A DNA stretch of 64,000 bases, from contig NZ_KK020676.1 of assembly GCF_000307775.2 (NCBI RefSeq), forward strand, positions 209,945 through 273,944, given 5' to 3'. The DNA comes from Stutzerimonas stutzeri KOS6 (GTDB taxonomy: Bacteria > Pseudomonadota > Gammaproteobacteria > Pseudomonadales > Pseudomonadaceae). Positions 40,210 through 53,691 of the stretch are shown here, in pieces (the stretch's first letter is position 1; the number at the start of each line of letters is the position of its first letter). The notes under the pieces were generated by a model. That model was not told where the DNA came from, searched no databases, and saw only the letters and a list, made by a program, of their open reading frames with translations. The translations under genes were made by a program, and so were the position numbers.

Positions 40210-40414
40210 ACGGCGAGATAGATTCGTCTGAGAGAGGCAGGTGACATCCGCTGATCGCAGATGAACCCGGGGACCGCAGATGGCGGAGCGGCCTTTGGTT
40301 TCGGCTACACGCTTGTGTTTAAATACGGCGTCTTTGTCCCGGCGCACCGGGGCGCTCATCATAACAGGACGGCTCCGCGCGAGACAGCCAGCCGTCACAG
40401 GGACGCAAGCCGCC

Positions 40415-41404
40415 ATGCAAGTGAAACACCTGCTGCTGATCGCCATTTTCGCCCTAACCGCCGCCTGTTCGTCCAACGAGACCGTCGACGAGAACCTGGG
40501 TGAAGTCGAGCTGTACCAGCAAGCACAGGCCGACCTGGACAACAAGAGCTACACCAGCGCCATCAGCAAGCTCAAGGCTCTGGAGTCACGCTATCCGTTC
40601 GGCCGCTTCGCCGAGCAGGCGCAGCTCGAACTGATCTACGCCTACTATCGGAATGTCGAGCCTGAAGCCGCACGTGCCGCGGCAGAGCGCTTCATCCGCC
40701 TGCACCCGCAGCATCCGAACGTCGACTATGCCTACTACCTCAAGGGCCTGGCCTCGTTCGACCAGGATCGCGGCCTGCTCGCGCGCTTCCTGCCGCTGGA
40801 CATGACCAAACGCGACCCGGGCGCCGCTCGCGATTCGTTCAACGAATTCGCCCAGCTCACCAGCCGCTATCCCAACAGCCGCTACTCGCCGGATGCCAAG
40901 ACGCGCATGGTCTACCTGCGCAACCTGCTGGCGGCCAACGAAATCCACGTGGCGCACTACTACCTCAAGCGCCAGGCATATGTCGCTGCGGCCAACCGCG
41001 GGCGTTACGTGGTGGAAAACTTCCAGGGCACGCCGGCGGTGGCCGATGGCCTGGCGGTGATGACCGAGGCCTACCAGCGCCTGGGGCTCGACGACCTCGC
41101 CGAGACCAGCCTGAAGACCCTGCAGCTCAACTACCCGGAGCACGTGACGCTCGAAGACGGCAAGTTCACGCCGATCGAGCGCGAAGACGACAACCGCAGC
41201 TGGCTGAGCAAGGCGACGCTGGGGTTCATCGAGGGCGAAGCGCCGCGCCCGGATGTCTCCCAGGCCAATCGCGACGTGCTGCGCCAGTACGAAAGCGCCG
41301 AGCAGGACCTGCCCGAAGAGCTCCGCCCGGTGCTTGAGGAAGTCGAGCAGCAGGAGGCCAAGCGCTCCTGGTGGAGTCGCCTGACCTTTGGCCTGTTCGA
41401 CTGA
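40415..41404 (+). CDS. bamD: BamD (ComL) outer-membrane assembly lipoprotein
   Basis: Lipoprotein of 329 residues. The signal peptide ends in lipobox LTAAC with lipidated C18. TPR-like repeats follow (about 30-240). It is the essential lipoprotein of the BAM complex with BamA. It is longer than the E. coli protein (245) by a C-terminal charged tail, usual for Pseudomonas. ATG 40415 is chosen to give a proper signal sequence. Confidence 0.95.
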   Translation: MQVKHLLLIAIFALTAACSSNETVDENLGEVELYQQAQADLDNKSYTSAISKLKALESRYPFGRFAEQAQLELIYAYYRNVEPEAARAAAERFIRLHPQHPNVDYAYYLKGLASFDQDRGLLARFLPLDMTKRDPGAARDSFNEFAQLTSRYPNSRYSPDAKTRMVYLRNLLAANEIHVAHYYLKRQAYVAAANRGRYVVENFQGTPAVADGLAVMTEAYQRLGLDDLAETSLKTLQLNYPEHVTLEDGKFTPIEREDDNRSWLSKATLGFIEGEAPRPDVSQANRDVLRQYESAEQDLPEELRPVLEEVEQQEAKRSWWSRLTFGLFD

Positions 41405-41506
41405 GCGAGGCCAGCCGGCACCGGGACGCTTCGCCAGGCCAGATCGGGCCCGCCATGATCGTCCCCATGCCCGCCTGATCGTAACGCTTAACCGGAAGGA
41501 ATCGAT

Positions 41507-41740
41507 ATGGGTCTGTTTCGCCTGCTGTTCTGGATCGCACTGATCGGCGCAGCCTTCTGGCTGTGGCGCCGCTTTACACAGAAGAAGGCCGCTCCCAGGC
41601 AACGCCAGTCCAGCCTGCCGATGGTCCGCTGCGCGCAGTGCGGCGTGCATGTACCGCAGGACCAGGCACTCCAGTCTCAGGATCGCTGGTACTGCAGCCA
41701 GGCTCATCTGGAGCAGGACAGCACCCCCGGTGGGCACTGA
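41507..41740 (+). CDS. PP0621-family small membrane protein
   Basis: 77 residues: an N-terminal membrane helix (LLFWIALIGAAFWLW), a basic linker, then a small zinc-ribbon-like part with CAQC and YCSQAHLEQD. The GGAAGGA site precedes the ATG. This gene routinely sits directly before pilS in pseudomonads. Its last 11 bases overlap the pilS start. Function unknown. Confidence 0.85.
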   Translation: MGLFRLLFWIALIGAAFWLWRRFTQKKAAPRQRQSSLPMVRCAQCGVHVPQDQALQSQDRWYCSQAHLEQDSTPGGH

Positions 41741-43322
41741 AAACCTCACCTTCCTCGGCGACCAGGGACGGAGAATCCTCCGTCTTTACCATCTCTACCG
41801 CCTGACCATCGGCCTGGCACTGGTGCTGCTGATCAGCAGCGATCTGCACAGCGACCTGCTGCAGATGATCAATCCACAGCTGTTCCAGTACGGCGCCTGG
41901 CTCTACCTGATCCTCAACATCATCGTCGCCGTACTGGTGCAGAATCCGACGCGCGACCTGCCCGTGCTCAGCCTGGCGCTGATGGACGTCATCCTGCTGT
42001 CAGGCCTGTTCTATTTCGGCGGCGGCACACCTAGCGGAATCGGCAACCTGCTGATCATCGCAGTCGCCATCGCCAACATCCTTCTGCGCGGGCGCGTCGG
42101 TTTCTTCATTGCCGCCGTGGCCGCGATCGGCCTGATCTACCTGACCTTCTATCTCAGCATCAGCCGGCCGCAAGCCAGCAGCCAGTACCTCCAGGCCGGC
42201 GCGCTTGGCACGCTTTGCTTCGCTGCCGCATTCCTGGTGCAAGGCCTCACCCGCCGACTCCAGGCCAGTGAAAACCTCGCGCGCCAACGCGCTGAAGACG
42301 TGGCCAACCTCGAAGCGCTCAATTCACTGATCCTCCAGCGCATGCGCACCGGCATCCTGGTGCTGGACCCTCAGGAGCGCGTACTGCTGGCCAACCAGGG
42401 CGCCCTGCAACTGCTCGGCCAGGATTCGCTGGCCGGCGAACGCCTCGCCCCACGCTGCCCTGAGCTGCTCCAGGCACTGCAGCAGTGGCGTGGCAACCCC
42501 ACGCTGCGCCCGCAGAATCTCCGGGCCACGCCAGGCGGACCAACGTTGCAGCCAAGCTTCGCTGCCTTGCAGCACGGCAACAAAGTCGACACCCTGGTGT
42601 TCCTCGAGGACATCTCGCAGATTGCCCAGAAGGCCCAGCAACTCAAGCTCGCCTCCCTTGGCCGCCTTACCGCCAGCATCGCCCACGAGATCCGCAACCC
42701 CCTGGGCGCCATCAGCCACGCAGCGCAACTGCTTCATGAATCCGAGGAACTGGACGACTCCGACCGGCGCCTGGCACAGATCATCCAGGACCACTCGCGG
42801 CGGATGAATCTGGTCATCGAAAACGTCCTGCAACTCTCACGGCGCCGCCAGGCGGAGCCACAACTGCTGGACCTCAAGTACTGGCTTCACCGTTTCATCA
42901 GCGAGTTCCGCCAGGGGCTGAGCCCGCAACAGAGCGTCCACCTGGAGGCCATCGGCAGCTCCCTGCAGACTCGCATGGACCCCAACCAGCTCACTCAGGT
43001 GCTGACCAATCTGGTGCAGAACGGGTTGCGCTACAGTGGCCAGCAACACTCGCATGCGCAGGTCTGGCTGCGGTTGTTCCGCGACGAGGAATGCGACTTG
43101 CCGATCGTGGAGGTGCTCGATGACGGCCCGGGTATCGCTGCCGAGCAACTGCAAAATGTGTTCGAGCCGTTCTTTACTACCGAGAGCAAAGGCACCGGGC
43201 TGGGGCTGTATATTTCCCGGGAGCTCTGCGAAAGCAACCAGGCCCGGCTGGACTATCGCGAGCGACCCGAGGGCGGCAGCTGCTTTCGCATCATCTTCGC
43301 CCATCCGCGCAAGCTGGGCTGA
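41730..43322 (+). CDS. pilS: PilS, type IV pilus sensor histidine kinase
   Basis: Kinase of 530 residues, the same as P. aeruginosa PilS. Six membrane helices (about 20-185) are followed by a PAS domain (about 195-300), a HisKA domain with phosphorylated His in SIAHEIRNPLG, and a HATPase domain ending VFEPFFTTESKGTGLGLYISRE. It senses pilin levels in the membrane and phosphorylates PilR. The GTG start lies inside the end of the PP0621 gene. pilR follows after 125 bp. Confidence 0.95.
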   Translation: MGTENLTFLGDQGRRILRLYHLYRLTIGLALVLLISSDLHSDLLQMINPQLFQYGAWLYLILNIIVAVLVQNPTRDLPVLSLALMDVILLSGLFYFGGGTPSGIGNLLIIAVAIANILLRGRVGFFIAAVAAIGLIYLTFYLSISRPQASSQYLQAGALGTLCFAAAFLVQGLTRRLQASENLARQRAEDVANLEALNSLILQRMRTGILVLDPQERVLLANQGALQLLGQDSLAGERLAPRCPELLQALQQWRGNPTLRPQNLRATPGGPTLQPSFAALQHGNKVDTLVFLEDISQIAQKAQQLKLASLGRLTASIAHEIRNPLGAISHAAQLLHESEELDDSDRRLAQIIQDHSRRMNLVIENVLQLSRRRQAEPQLLDLKYWLHRFISEFRQGLSPQQSVHLEAIGSSLQTRMDPNQLTQVLTNLVQNGLRYSGQQHSHAQVWLRLFRDEECDLPIVEVLDDGPGIAAEQLQNVFEPFFTTESKGTGLGLYISRELCESNQARLDYRERPEGGSCFRIIFAHPRKLG

Positions 43323-43447
43323 AGCGCAGGCTGCCGGCAACGCATCACACATCGACCAAAACGGCAGCCCCGGCGGCCACTGCGGGGTTAACATGCTGCC
43401 AGCCACCCCGGCGGACGACACCCGCTTCACGAATCAAGAGCAGGACC

Positions 43448-44785
<1,338 letters not shown>

Positions 44786-44801
44786 GCTGCAAGCCAACGT
44801 A

Positions 44802-44912
44802 GGGTGGATGTCGTTTTTACATCCACCATGACTTCACTCGCCAGATCGGTGAAGCGTACCCCGGCCTGCAACTCGACGGCACCGCATCCCAGCAGGGTGG
44901 ACTTCAGCCCAC
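44802..44912. repeat. REP-like inverted repeats after pilR
   Basis: GGTGGATGT (44803-44811) pairs with ACATCCACC (44819-44827) around a 7-base T-rich loop, preceded by GTAGG. A second, related copy, AGGGTGGACTTCAGCCCACC, lies at 44893-44912. The GTAGGGTGG core recurs at 63571-63630 in inverted form. The first stem could also end the pilR transcript. Confidence 0.65.
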
Positions 44913-44942
44913 CACCACCAGGCCTGCAGCTCGCGACTGCCC

Positions 44943-46001
44943 TTACCCCTGCGACAACAGATTGCGCAGATCGATGATCGCCGCATTGGCGCGCGAGATG
45001 TAGTTGGCCATCACCAGCGAGTGGTTGGCCAGTACGCCAAAACCACTGCCATTGAGCACCAGCGGGCTCCACAGCGGTTCCTGTGCCGCCTCCAGCTCGC
45101 GAATGATCTGCCGGACGCTGATGGTGGCATTCTTCTTCGCCAGCACATCGGCAAAATCGACTTCGATGGCCCTAAGCAGATGCGACAGTGCCCAGGCCTG
45201 CCCACGCGCCTCGAAGAAGACATTGTCGATCTGCATCCATGGCGTCTCGACCACCTGCTCCTTGACCTCAGGAACGATGCCCGCCCGCTCCTGTTCCGGC
45301 GCGACATCGGCGTCCAGACGCACCCGCCCGACGGAGGCCGAAAGGCGCTGCGACAGCGATCCCAGCCGGGTCGCGGCGTCACCGAGCCAGTTGTTCAGGT
45401 TGTCGGCGCGCGTGTAGAAGAGCGCCTTGGGTGCGGGATCGCTCAGGCGGACCAGATAGCGGTCCAGTGCGCGGATGCCATTGCGGTATTCGGATTCGGA
45501 CGCCGGCAGCGTCCAGCTACGATTGTCGAAGTTGAACAGCGGCTCGGCTTTGGCCAGGTCCGGATCTTCGGTGGATTGCGACTGCGAACGGGCAAAATCC
45601 TTGCGCAGTGCCCGTGCAAGGTCGCGGACCTGCACCAGCACGCCATATTCCCAGCTCGGCATGTTGTCCAGCCACAAGCCGGGCGGCGCGATATCGTTGC
45701 TCAGGTAGCCGCCGGGCTTGTCGAGCAAGGTGCTGGCAACCCGCTTGAGGGTTTCCACGGTGGTGTAACCACTGGCCAGCTGCAGTTGCGAAGCTTCGGC
45801 ACTCTGACGTGCATGCTGCTGCACCGGAAACAGATCGGGCTCACGGCTCCAGTACCAGCCCAGGACCACGGTCACCAGCAGATAGATGCCGACCAGGGCG
45901 GCAAGAGCCGGCAGAAGCGGGCTGCTGCTCCGATTGCTGGCCTCACCGGCTGAGCGGCTGGAGCGACCGAGACGGGCGAAGCGATTCTTCCAGTCCAACA
46001 T
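44943..46001 (-). CDS. DUF2333 family membrane-anchored protein
   Basis: 352 residues. One membrane helix near the N-terminus (LLPALAALVGIYLLVTVVLGWYW) is followed by a large periplasmic domain. Family segments include GGYLSNDIAPPGLWLDNMPSWEYG and LYTRADNLNNWL-type motifs. Function unknown. It is divergent from gcbA, near which its homologue lies in P. aeruginosa. Confidence 0.85.
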   Translation of the reverse strand: MLDWKNRFARLGRSSRSAGEASNRSSSPLLPALAALVGIYLLVTVVLGWYWSREPDLFPVQQHARQSAEASQLQLASGYTTVETLKRVASTLLDKPGGYLSNDIAPPGLWLDNMPSWEYGVLVQVRDLARALRKDFARSQSQSTEDPDLAKAEPLFNFDNRSWTLPASESEYRNGIRALDRYLVRLSDPAPKALFYTRADNLNNWLGDAATRLGSLSQRLSASVGRVRLDADVAPEQERAGIVPEVKEQVVETPWMQIDNVFFEARGQAWALSHLLRAIEVDFADVLAKKNATISVRQIIRELEAAQEPLWSPLVLNGSGFGVLANHSLVMANYISRANAAIIDLRNLLSQG

Positions 46002-46215
46002 GGGCTATGTGTCCTTCTCGCGATTCCGAAATTCGACCACCGTACGCCGGAGACGTTGCGGTGACTGGCCGTTACTATAACGCAGCACCCCATCCCGCTC
46101 AGTGTCAAATTGAGAACCACTACCGCGCGGCGCACTTCCAAAGCGCTCAGGTGGTGATAGCATGCCGCCACTACAGAGTGCCGGGGCAGTGCGCCTGGTA
46201 CACAGGGATATCGAC

Positions 46216-47811
46216 ATGTCGGATCAGGAAGAACTCAAGCAGCACTTCGCCCAGCGGGTCATCCATCAGGCCCGTGAAGTGCTGGAAGTCTGGCAACAGC
46301 TGCAACGCAGCGAATGGAACGATGGCTACCATGCGGCCTTGACCGAAGCGACGTCGCGCCTTCGAAAATTCGCTGATCGCTTCGAGCAGACCGAGCACGC
46401 CGAGCTGGCGCTGAGCATCGAGGACTGCCTCAGCGACATCAAGGACAACCGCGGCCGCCTCTCCAGCAGTACCATTTCCATGCTGAGCCAGCTGATCTAC
46501 CGGCTGGCGCGGACCGGCCTGCGCCACACCGACCCACAAAACCAGTCCTTCCTGCCGCCACTGAGCAAGCCGGTGTACATCGCACTGCAGGATCAGGAGC
46601 GCGCTGACCATCTGGTGCGCCAGCTGGACTTCTTCAGCATGTCCGCCCAGGCATTCGGCAACGTCACCGCCTTCCGCGCCGCCATGCATCGCCGCCACCC
46701 GTCAGCCATCGTCATGGAGGTCGACTTCAACGGCCCCGGCGAAGGGCTGCGCCTGGCCGAGCAAGTCCAACAAGGGCTCGAGGCCAAGCTGCCGCTGCTG
46801 TTCTTCAGCCATGCCGAAACCGATACCCCGACGCGACTGGCAGCCGTGCGCGCGGGAGGCCTGGAGTTCTTCACCGGCACCCTCGATGCCAGCAGCCTGC
46901 TGGAAAAGGTCGAAATATTCACCCGCACGGCGCATTACGAACCGATCCGCGTGCTGATCATCGACGACTCCCGAGCCCAGGCGACCCACACCGAGCGCGT
47001 CCTGAACAATGCCGGCATCGTGACCCATACCCTGACCGAGCCGATTCAGGCCATCGCCACGCTGGCGGAGTTCCAGCCGGACCTGATCATCCTCGACATG
47101 TACATGCCCGAATGCCTGGGCACCGAGCTGGCCAAGGTCATCCGCCAGCACGAACGCTATGTCAGCGTGCCGATCATCTACCTGTCCGCCGAGGACGACC
47201 TGGACAAGCAGCTCGACGCGATGGGTGAAGGCGGCGACGATTTCCTCACCAAGCCGATCAAGCCAAGCCATCTGATCGCTACCGTGCGTACGCGCGCGAC
47301 CCGGGCCAGAAGCCTCAAGGCACGCATCGTTCGCGACAGTCTCACCGGGCTCTACAACCACACCCACAGTCTGCAACTGCTCGAAGACGCACGCTTCCGC
47401 GCCCGCCGCGACCAGCGCCCGCTGAGCTTCGCCATGCTCGACATCGATCATTTCAAGCGCGTCAACGACACTTTCGGCCACCCAATGGGCGACCGGGTCA
47501 TCAAGAGCCTGGCGCTGTTCCTGAAACAGCGCCTGCGCAAGACCGATCATATCGGTCGCTACGGCGGCGAGGAGTTCGCCGTGATTCTGCCCGATACCCC
47601 AGCTGAATCGGCCTGCAGGGTGCTCAACGACATTCGCCAGCGCTTCGCCGAAATCCGCTTTCCCGCTCCACCCCAGGATCTGAGCTGTACTTTCAGCTGC
47701 GGCATCACCGAGCTGAGCGCAGATGCCGAGGTCAAGAGCCTCACCCAGCAGGCAGACGAGGCGCTCTATCGCGCCAAGCGTGGCGGGCGCAATCGCGTCG
47801 AACGCTATTGA
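46216..47811 (+). CDS. gcbA: GcbA-like diguanylate cyclase with two receiver domains
   Basis: 531 residues. An N-terminal helical region (about 1-125) precedes a degenerate receiver (about 130-250), a full receiver (about 258-375; LIIDDSRAQ, LIILDMYMPE) and a GGDEF domain with active site GGEEF (450-454). The inhibitory I-site RKTD (441-444) lies exactly five residues before it, so the enzyme is probably active and product-inhibited. GcbA of P. fluorescens and P. aeruginosa tunes c-di-GMP in attachment and dispersal. The ATG at 46216 is preceded by AGGGA. ctpL follows, as in P. aeruginosa. Confidence 0.9.
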   Translation: MSDQEELKQHFAQRVIHQAREVLEVWQQLQRSEWNDGYHAALTEATSRLRKFADRFEQTEHAELALSIEDCLSDIKDNRGRLSSSTISMLSQLIYRLARTGLRHTDPQNQSFLPPLSKPVYIALQDQERADHLVRQLDFFSMSAQAFGNVTAFRAAMHRRHPSAIVMEVDFNGPGEGLRLAEQVQQGLEAKLPLLFFSHAETDTPTRLAAVRAGGLEFFTGTLDASSLLEKVEIFTRTAHYEPIRVLIIDDSRAQATHTERVLNNAGIVTHTLTEPIQAIATLAEFQPDLIILDMYMPECLGTELAKVIRQHERYVSVPIIYLSAEDDLDKQLDAMGEGGDDFLTKPIKPSHLIATVRTRATRARSLKARIVRDSLTGLYNHTHSLQLLEDARFRARRDQRPLSFAMLDIDHFKRVNDTFGHPMGDRVIKSLALFLKQRLRKTDHIGRYGGEEFAVILPDTPAESACRVLNDIRQRFAEIRFPAPPQDLSCTFSCGITELSADAEVKSLTQQADEALYRAKRGGRNRVERY

Positions 47812-47895
47812 GCCGCCACCCGACAGGAGCACACAGCCACTTTTTGGTCCGCCCGGCAGTCGGATTCACGGCCCGAACCACTCGACCAGGCACCG

Positions 47896-47924
47896 CTGTC
47901 ATGCAAATGACATCAAACTGCCAT
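47896..47924 (+). promoter_or_regulatory. Three-repeat Pho box upstream of ctpL
   Basis: Half-sites CTGTCAT (47896-47902), ATGACAT (47907-47913) and CTGCCAT (47918-47924) repeat at exactly 11 bp, with A-rich 4-bp spacers (GCAA, CAAA). The PhoB consensus is CTGTCAT repeated at 11 bp. The box ends 37 bp before the ctpL ATG, in promoter position. Confidence 0.7.
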
Positions 47925-47961
47925 AGCTTTCAGTCCTCTCGATCTTTTACGTGAGGCGAGG

Positions 47962-49923
47962 ATGCGCCTGAAGTCGCTTACCACTCTCAACACGCTACTG
48001 CTCGTAGCGGTCTGCCTCGCGCTCGGCGCCACCCTCTGGTGGTCGGAGAAGGCGCTGGAACGTCCCTACCTGCTCATGGCGCGCTACCTCGGCCTGTCCC
48101 AGCAGTTTCAGCATCAGGCGGCAGAAAACATACACGCCTACCTGGCCAACGGAGATGCGCTGCGTCACAGTCAGGCACAACAGGCCCTCGACCAGCTCGG
48201 ACAGGACATCGCCGAGCTGCCCGAAGGGCTGGCGGACCAACTGCGCCCAAGCCTGCAGGAACTGACCCGCTTCACCGCCAATGACCTGCTCGCGGCCGGA
48301 AAACTGGCCGGCGATCCGCAGGGACTGCTGCTCCAGGCAGAACGTGAGATGGCCGGCACGCTATCGCAGCTGGATGACTACCGAACCGAAGCCAACCACC
48401 CTGGCGCACAGGACTACCAGCGCCCGCTTTTCGCGGCAGCCCAACAACTGCAACGCCTGGGTCACGCACGCGGCAAACTGGTGAGCAGCGGTCGCGATGA
48501 GCTGACCGGCGAGGTGGAGCAGACGCTGCACAATCTCGAGCAGGAGGCTGCAAAGCTGGAGGCGCTGCCCCTGCTGGGCGTCGAAGCGACAGGCCAGTCG
48601 GCGGCGAGCAGTTTCGCGGCGCTGCTGGACCTGGGGAGTGCCACGGATCAGAGCAGCGAGGATCGAGGCATCGCGCTCAAGCGCGAGCTCGCCAGCCTGA
48701 TCAAGCGCTACCCGGCCGAGCTCCAGCGCACCCGCCAGCTGATCCGCCAACGCAGTGAGTTGCTGGACAGCAGCACGCGCAAGATCAGCGCCGTGCAACA
48801 GGCGCTGGCCGAACTGGAACCGACGGTACGCGCAGAGCATGGGCGCATCCAGGCCGAGGTGCGACTGATCCAGGGCGTCATCATCGGGCTCATTCTGCTC
48901 ATAGCCCTGGCCGCGGACCGCCTGCAACGCCAGCTGACCCGCACCCTGAGCCAACTGGTACCGACCCTCTCGGCCTGGGCGGAAGGTGATTTCACCCACG
49001 ATGCCCGGATCAAGTCGAAGATCCGCGAGATCACCGACATCGAGAGCTCGCTCAACCGCCTGCGCAGCTACCTGCTGCAGCTGGTCGGGACGCTTCGCGA
49101 ACAGACCGTTCAGGTGGCAGACAGCAGCCGCACACTCGATGAAATGAGCAGCGACCTGCATGACAGCGCACAGCGACAGACCGGCGACACTGCGCAGATC
49201 CGCGATTCGCTGGGCGAGCTGGAAGCGACCATCCAGCAGGTAGCCGACGGCGCCGGCGAAGCCGCCGAGGCCAGCCGTGCCGCCGCGCGTGCCGTGCAGC
49301 AGGGCCAGCAGGTGATCGGCGAGAGCCTGACCGGCCTGCACGGACTGGTCAGCGAGGTGCAGGGCAACGCTGTGGCCATCGAACGCCTGGCCGATGAGAC
49401 CACCACCATCGGGAACGTGCTGACGGTCATTCGCGCCATCGCCGAACAGACCAACCTACTCGCGCTCAACGCGGCTATCGAAGCCGCCCGTGCCGGCAGT
49501 CATGGGCGCGGCTTCGCAGTCGTGGCAGACGAGGTACGCTCGCTGGCGCAGCGCACCAGTGGCGCTACCGAAGAAATCCAGCAGTTGATCGGCAGCCTGC
49601 AGCAGGCCGCGCGACAGTCGGTGCTGGCGATGCGCAGCCAGGTCGAGCATGCCGAAAGCACTGCCAACCTGGCGCAGAGTGCCGATCAGGCGCTGGACGA
49701 GATCGTTTCGACCATCGCAACCATCAGCCGCATGGCGGAGCAGATCGCCCAGGCCACCGCCCAGCAAGGCGATACGGTGAGCGAGATTCGCGGCCACAGC
49801 GAACGCATTCACCAGATCGGCGATGCCAACCTGAGCCATATCAGTCGCGGGCGCGAGCAGAGTGCACAGATGCTGCGCCTGGGCAGTGAACTGGACCGGG
49901 CGACCCAGGCGTTCAGGTTCTAA
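47962..49923 (+). CDS. ctpL: CtpL-like methyl-accepting chemotaxis protein (phosphate taxis)
   Basis: Chemoreceptor of 653 residues. The first membrane helix is [16 protein letters not shown], followed by a long helical periplasmic domain (about 30-305), a second helix ([14 protein letters not shown]), HAMP, and a signalling domain with tip [20 protein letters not shown]. The N-terminus [13 protein letters not shown] and the location after gcbA match P. aeruginosa CtpL, the receptor for inorganic phosphate at low concentration. A Pho box upstream fits. GAGGCGAGG precedes the ATG. Confidence 0.85.
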   Translation: MRLKSLTTLNTLLLVAVCLALGATLWWSEKALERPYLLMARYLGLSQQFQHQAAENIHAYLANGDALRHSQAQQALDQLGQDIAELPEGLADQLRPSLQELTRFTANDLLAAGKLAGDPQGLLLQAEREMAGTLSQLDDYRTEANHPGAQDYQRPLFAAAQQLQRLGHARGKLVSSGRDELTGEVEQTLHNLEQEAAKLEALPLLGVEATGQSAASSFAALLDLGSATDQSSEDRGIALKRELASLIKRYPAELQRTRQLIRQRSELLDSSTRKISAVQQALAELEPTVRAEHGRIQAEVRLIQGVIIGLILLIALAADRLQRQLTRTLSQLVPTLSAWAEGDFTHDARIKSKIREITDIESSLNRLRSYLLQLVGTLREQTVQVADSSRTLDEMSSDLHDSAQRQTGDTAQIRDSLGELEATIQQVADGAGEAAEASRAAARAVQQGQQVIGESLTGLHGLVSEVQGNAVAIERLADETTTIGNVLTVIRAIAEQTNLLALNAAIEAARAGSHGRGFAVVADEVRSLAQRTSGATEEIQQLIGSLQQAARQSVLAMRSQVEHAESTANLAQSADQALDEIVSTIATISRMAEQIAQATAQQGDTVSEIRGHSERIHQIGDANLSHISRGREQSAQMLRLGSELDRATQAFRF

Positions 49924-49950
49924 AAAACGGAGCCTGACGCTCCGTTTTCT
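49924..49950. terminator. Intrinsic terminator after ctpL
   Basis: Stem ACGGAGC (49927-49933) and GCTCCGT (49939-49945), loop CTGAC, followed by TTTTCTT. An A-run before it allows it to act for the convergent ygiQ as well. Confidence 0.9.
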
Positions 49951-49971
49951 TATGCCGAGGAAGCGCTACCG

Positions 49972-52251
<2,280 letters not shown>

Positions 52252-52407
52252 GGCTGGAAACCGGGGCAGCGAAAACGGGCGCGGAATATAGCACAAAAAA
52301 TAACCAAGTCCGACCACCGCACAGGGTCTTTATCCACCCCGCGACAGCCGCGCGCAGATAACCGGCAGCGCCGGCTACGCCCGTGCGCCCCGACTCAACG
52401 CTCCGGG

Positions 52408-53484
52408 TCAGCCGATATAGCGCCGGGGGACCCTGCCGGTCACCTTGGTCAGCAACTCGTAGCCGATGGTGCCGCAGGCTTGGGCGAGTTCGTCGACCGG
52501 CATCTGCACGCCCCACAGCTCCACCGCGTCGCCGAGCTGTGCCTGGGGCAAGTCCGTCAGATCCACCGCGAGCATGTCCATCGAGACCCGGCCGGCAAGC
52601 GGCACCCGCTGCCCGCGGATGACTACCGAAGTGCCGGAGGGCGCGGTTCTTGGATAGCCGTCGGCATATCCGCAACTGACGGTGCCGATCCGCGACGGCC
52701 GCTGCGCCAGCCAACCGGCGCCGTAGCCGACGCTTTCACCGGCCGGCACCTCACGAACGGCGATCAGGGCGCCGGTCAGCGTCATCGCCGGCTTGAGCCC
52801 CAGCTCCCTGGCGCTCAACTCGGCAAAGGGCGTGGCCCCGTACAGCATGATGCCGGGACGGATCCAGGCCATGTGCGCCTGGGGCAACGTCAGTACCGCG
52901 GCGGAGTTGGCCAGCGAACAGTTATCGAATTGCAGCGACAGCAGTTCGGCATAGCGCTCCAGCTGAATTTCGGTCAGTGGATGGCCGCGCTCGTCGGCGC
53001 AGGCAAAGTGGCTGATCAGGTTCAGCTCGCCGACCTGGACTGCGCCCTTGAGCCGCGCATGACATTCGCGCAGACCGTCCATGCTGAAGCCCAGCCGGTG
53101 CATGCCCGAGTCCAGCTTGAGCCAGACATTCAGCGGCCGTGACAGCTCGGCGCCCAGCAGCCATTCGGCCTGACGCTGATCCTGAATGGCGATGTCCAGC
53201 CCCAGTTCCGCCGCGCGCACGTATTCGGCCGGCTCGAAACAGCCTTCAAGCAGCAGGATCCGAGCCTCGGGCGCGCTGGCGCGGATGTCTTCGGCCTCCT
53301 CCAGGCACGCCACGGCAAAACCGTCGGCGATGTCGCGCAGGGCGGTCACCGCTTGCCGCGCACCATGCCCGTAGGCATTGGCCTTGACCACGGCGAAAGC
53401 CTGGCGCTGCGGTGCGCACTGCTTGGCGAGCAGGTAGTTGTGGCGAAGTGCGGTCAGATCGACCGTAGCAACCAGCGGACGCAT
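52408..53484 (-). CDS. alr: Alanine racemase
   Basis: PLP enzyme of 358 residues interconverting L- and D-alanine for peptidoglycan. The PLP lysine is K34 (AVVKANAYGHG) and the opposing tyrosine lies in GYGAGWLA. Later segments LWLKLDSGMHRLGF-type (here NVWLKLDSGMHRLGF) and AGRVSMDMLAVDL are conserved. It lies 207 bp downstream of dnaB, on the same strand. Confidence 0.96.
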   Translation of the reverse strand: MRPLVATVDLTALRHNYLLAKQCAPQRQAFAVVKANAYGHGARQAVTALRDIADGFAVACLEEAEDIRASAPEARILLLEGCFEPAEYVRAAELGLDIAIQDQRQAEWLLGAELSRPLNVWLKLDSGMHRLGFSMDGLRECHARLKGAVQVGELNLISHFACADERGHPLTEIQLERYAELLSLQFDNCSLANSAAVLTLPQAHMAWIRPGIMLYGATPFAELSARELGLKPAMTLTGALIAVREVPAGESVGYGAGWLAQRPSRIGTVSCGYADGYPRTAPSGTSVVIRGQRVPLAGRVSMDMLAVDLTDLPQAQLGDAVELWGVQMPVDELAQACGTIGYELLTKVTGRVPRRYIG

Positions 53485-53691
53485 GGATTGGTTCCTGTAC
53501 AGCGGAGGGAAAGCGGAAATCTTACTCCTGCCGGGGTATTCGCGCAGAGGCTTGGCGCTTGAGAGGATTCGGAAAGCAACTCAGCCCTTTTCGGCGCTGA
53601 TAACGCAGCGGCGAGCTGCAACCCGCCTGGCTCCGCTTTTTTCGTCGAGCCCTCCAGCCTCCAGCGCCTTCAGCGACCGCTCTTCCTGCGC

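Noticed and set aside
44786-44942. A short gene between pilR and DUF2333
   Set aside because: The open frames there are short, lack ribosome-binding sites and are made of inverted repeats.
47925-47961. Sigma28 promoter before ctpL
   Set aside because: AAACTG and CGAT are present but about 17 bp apart instead of 11, and the Pho box explains the region better.
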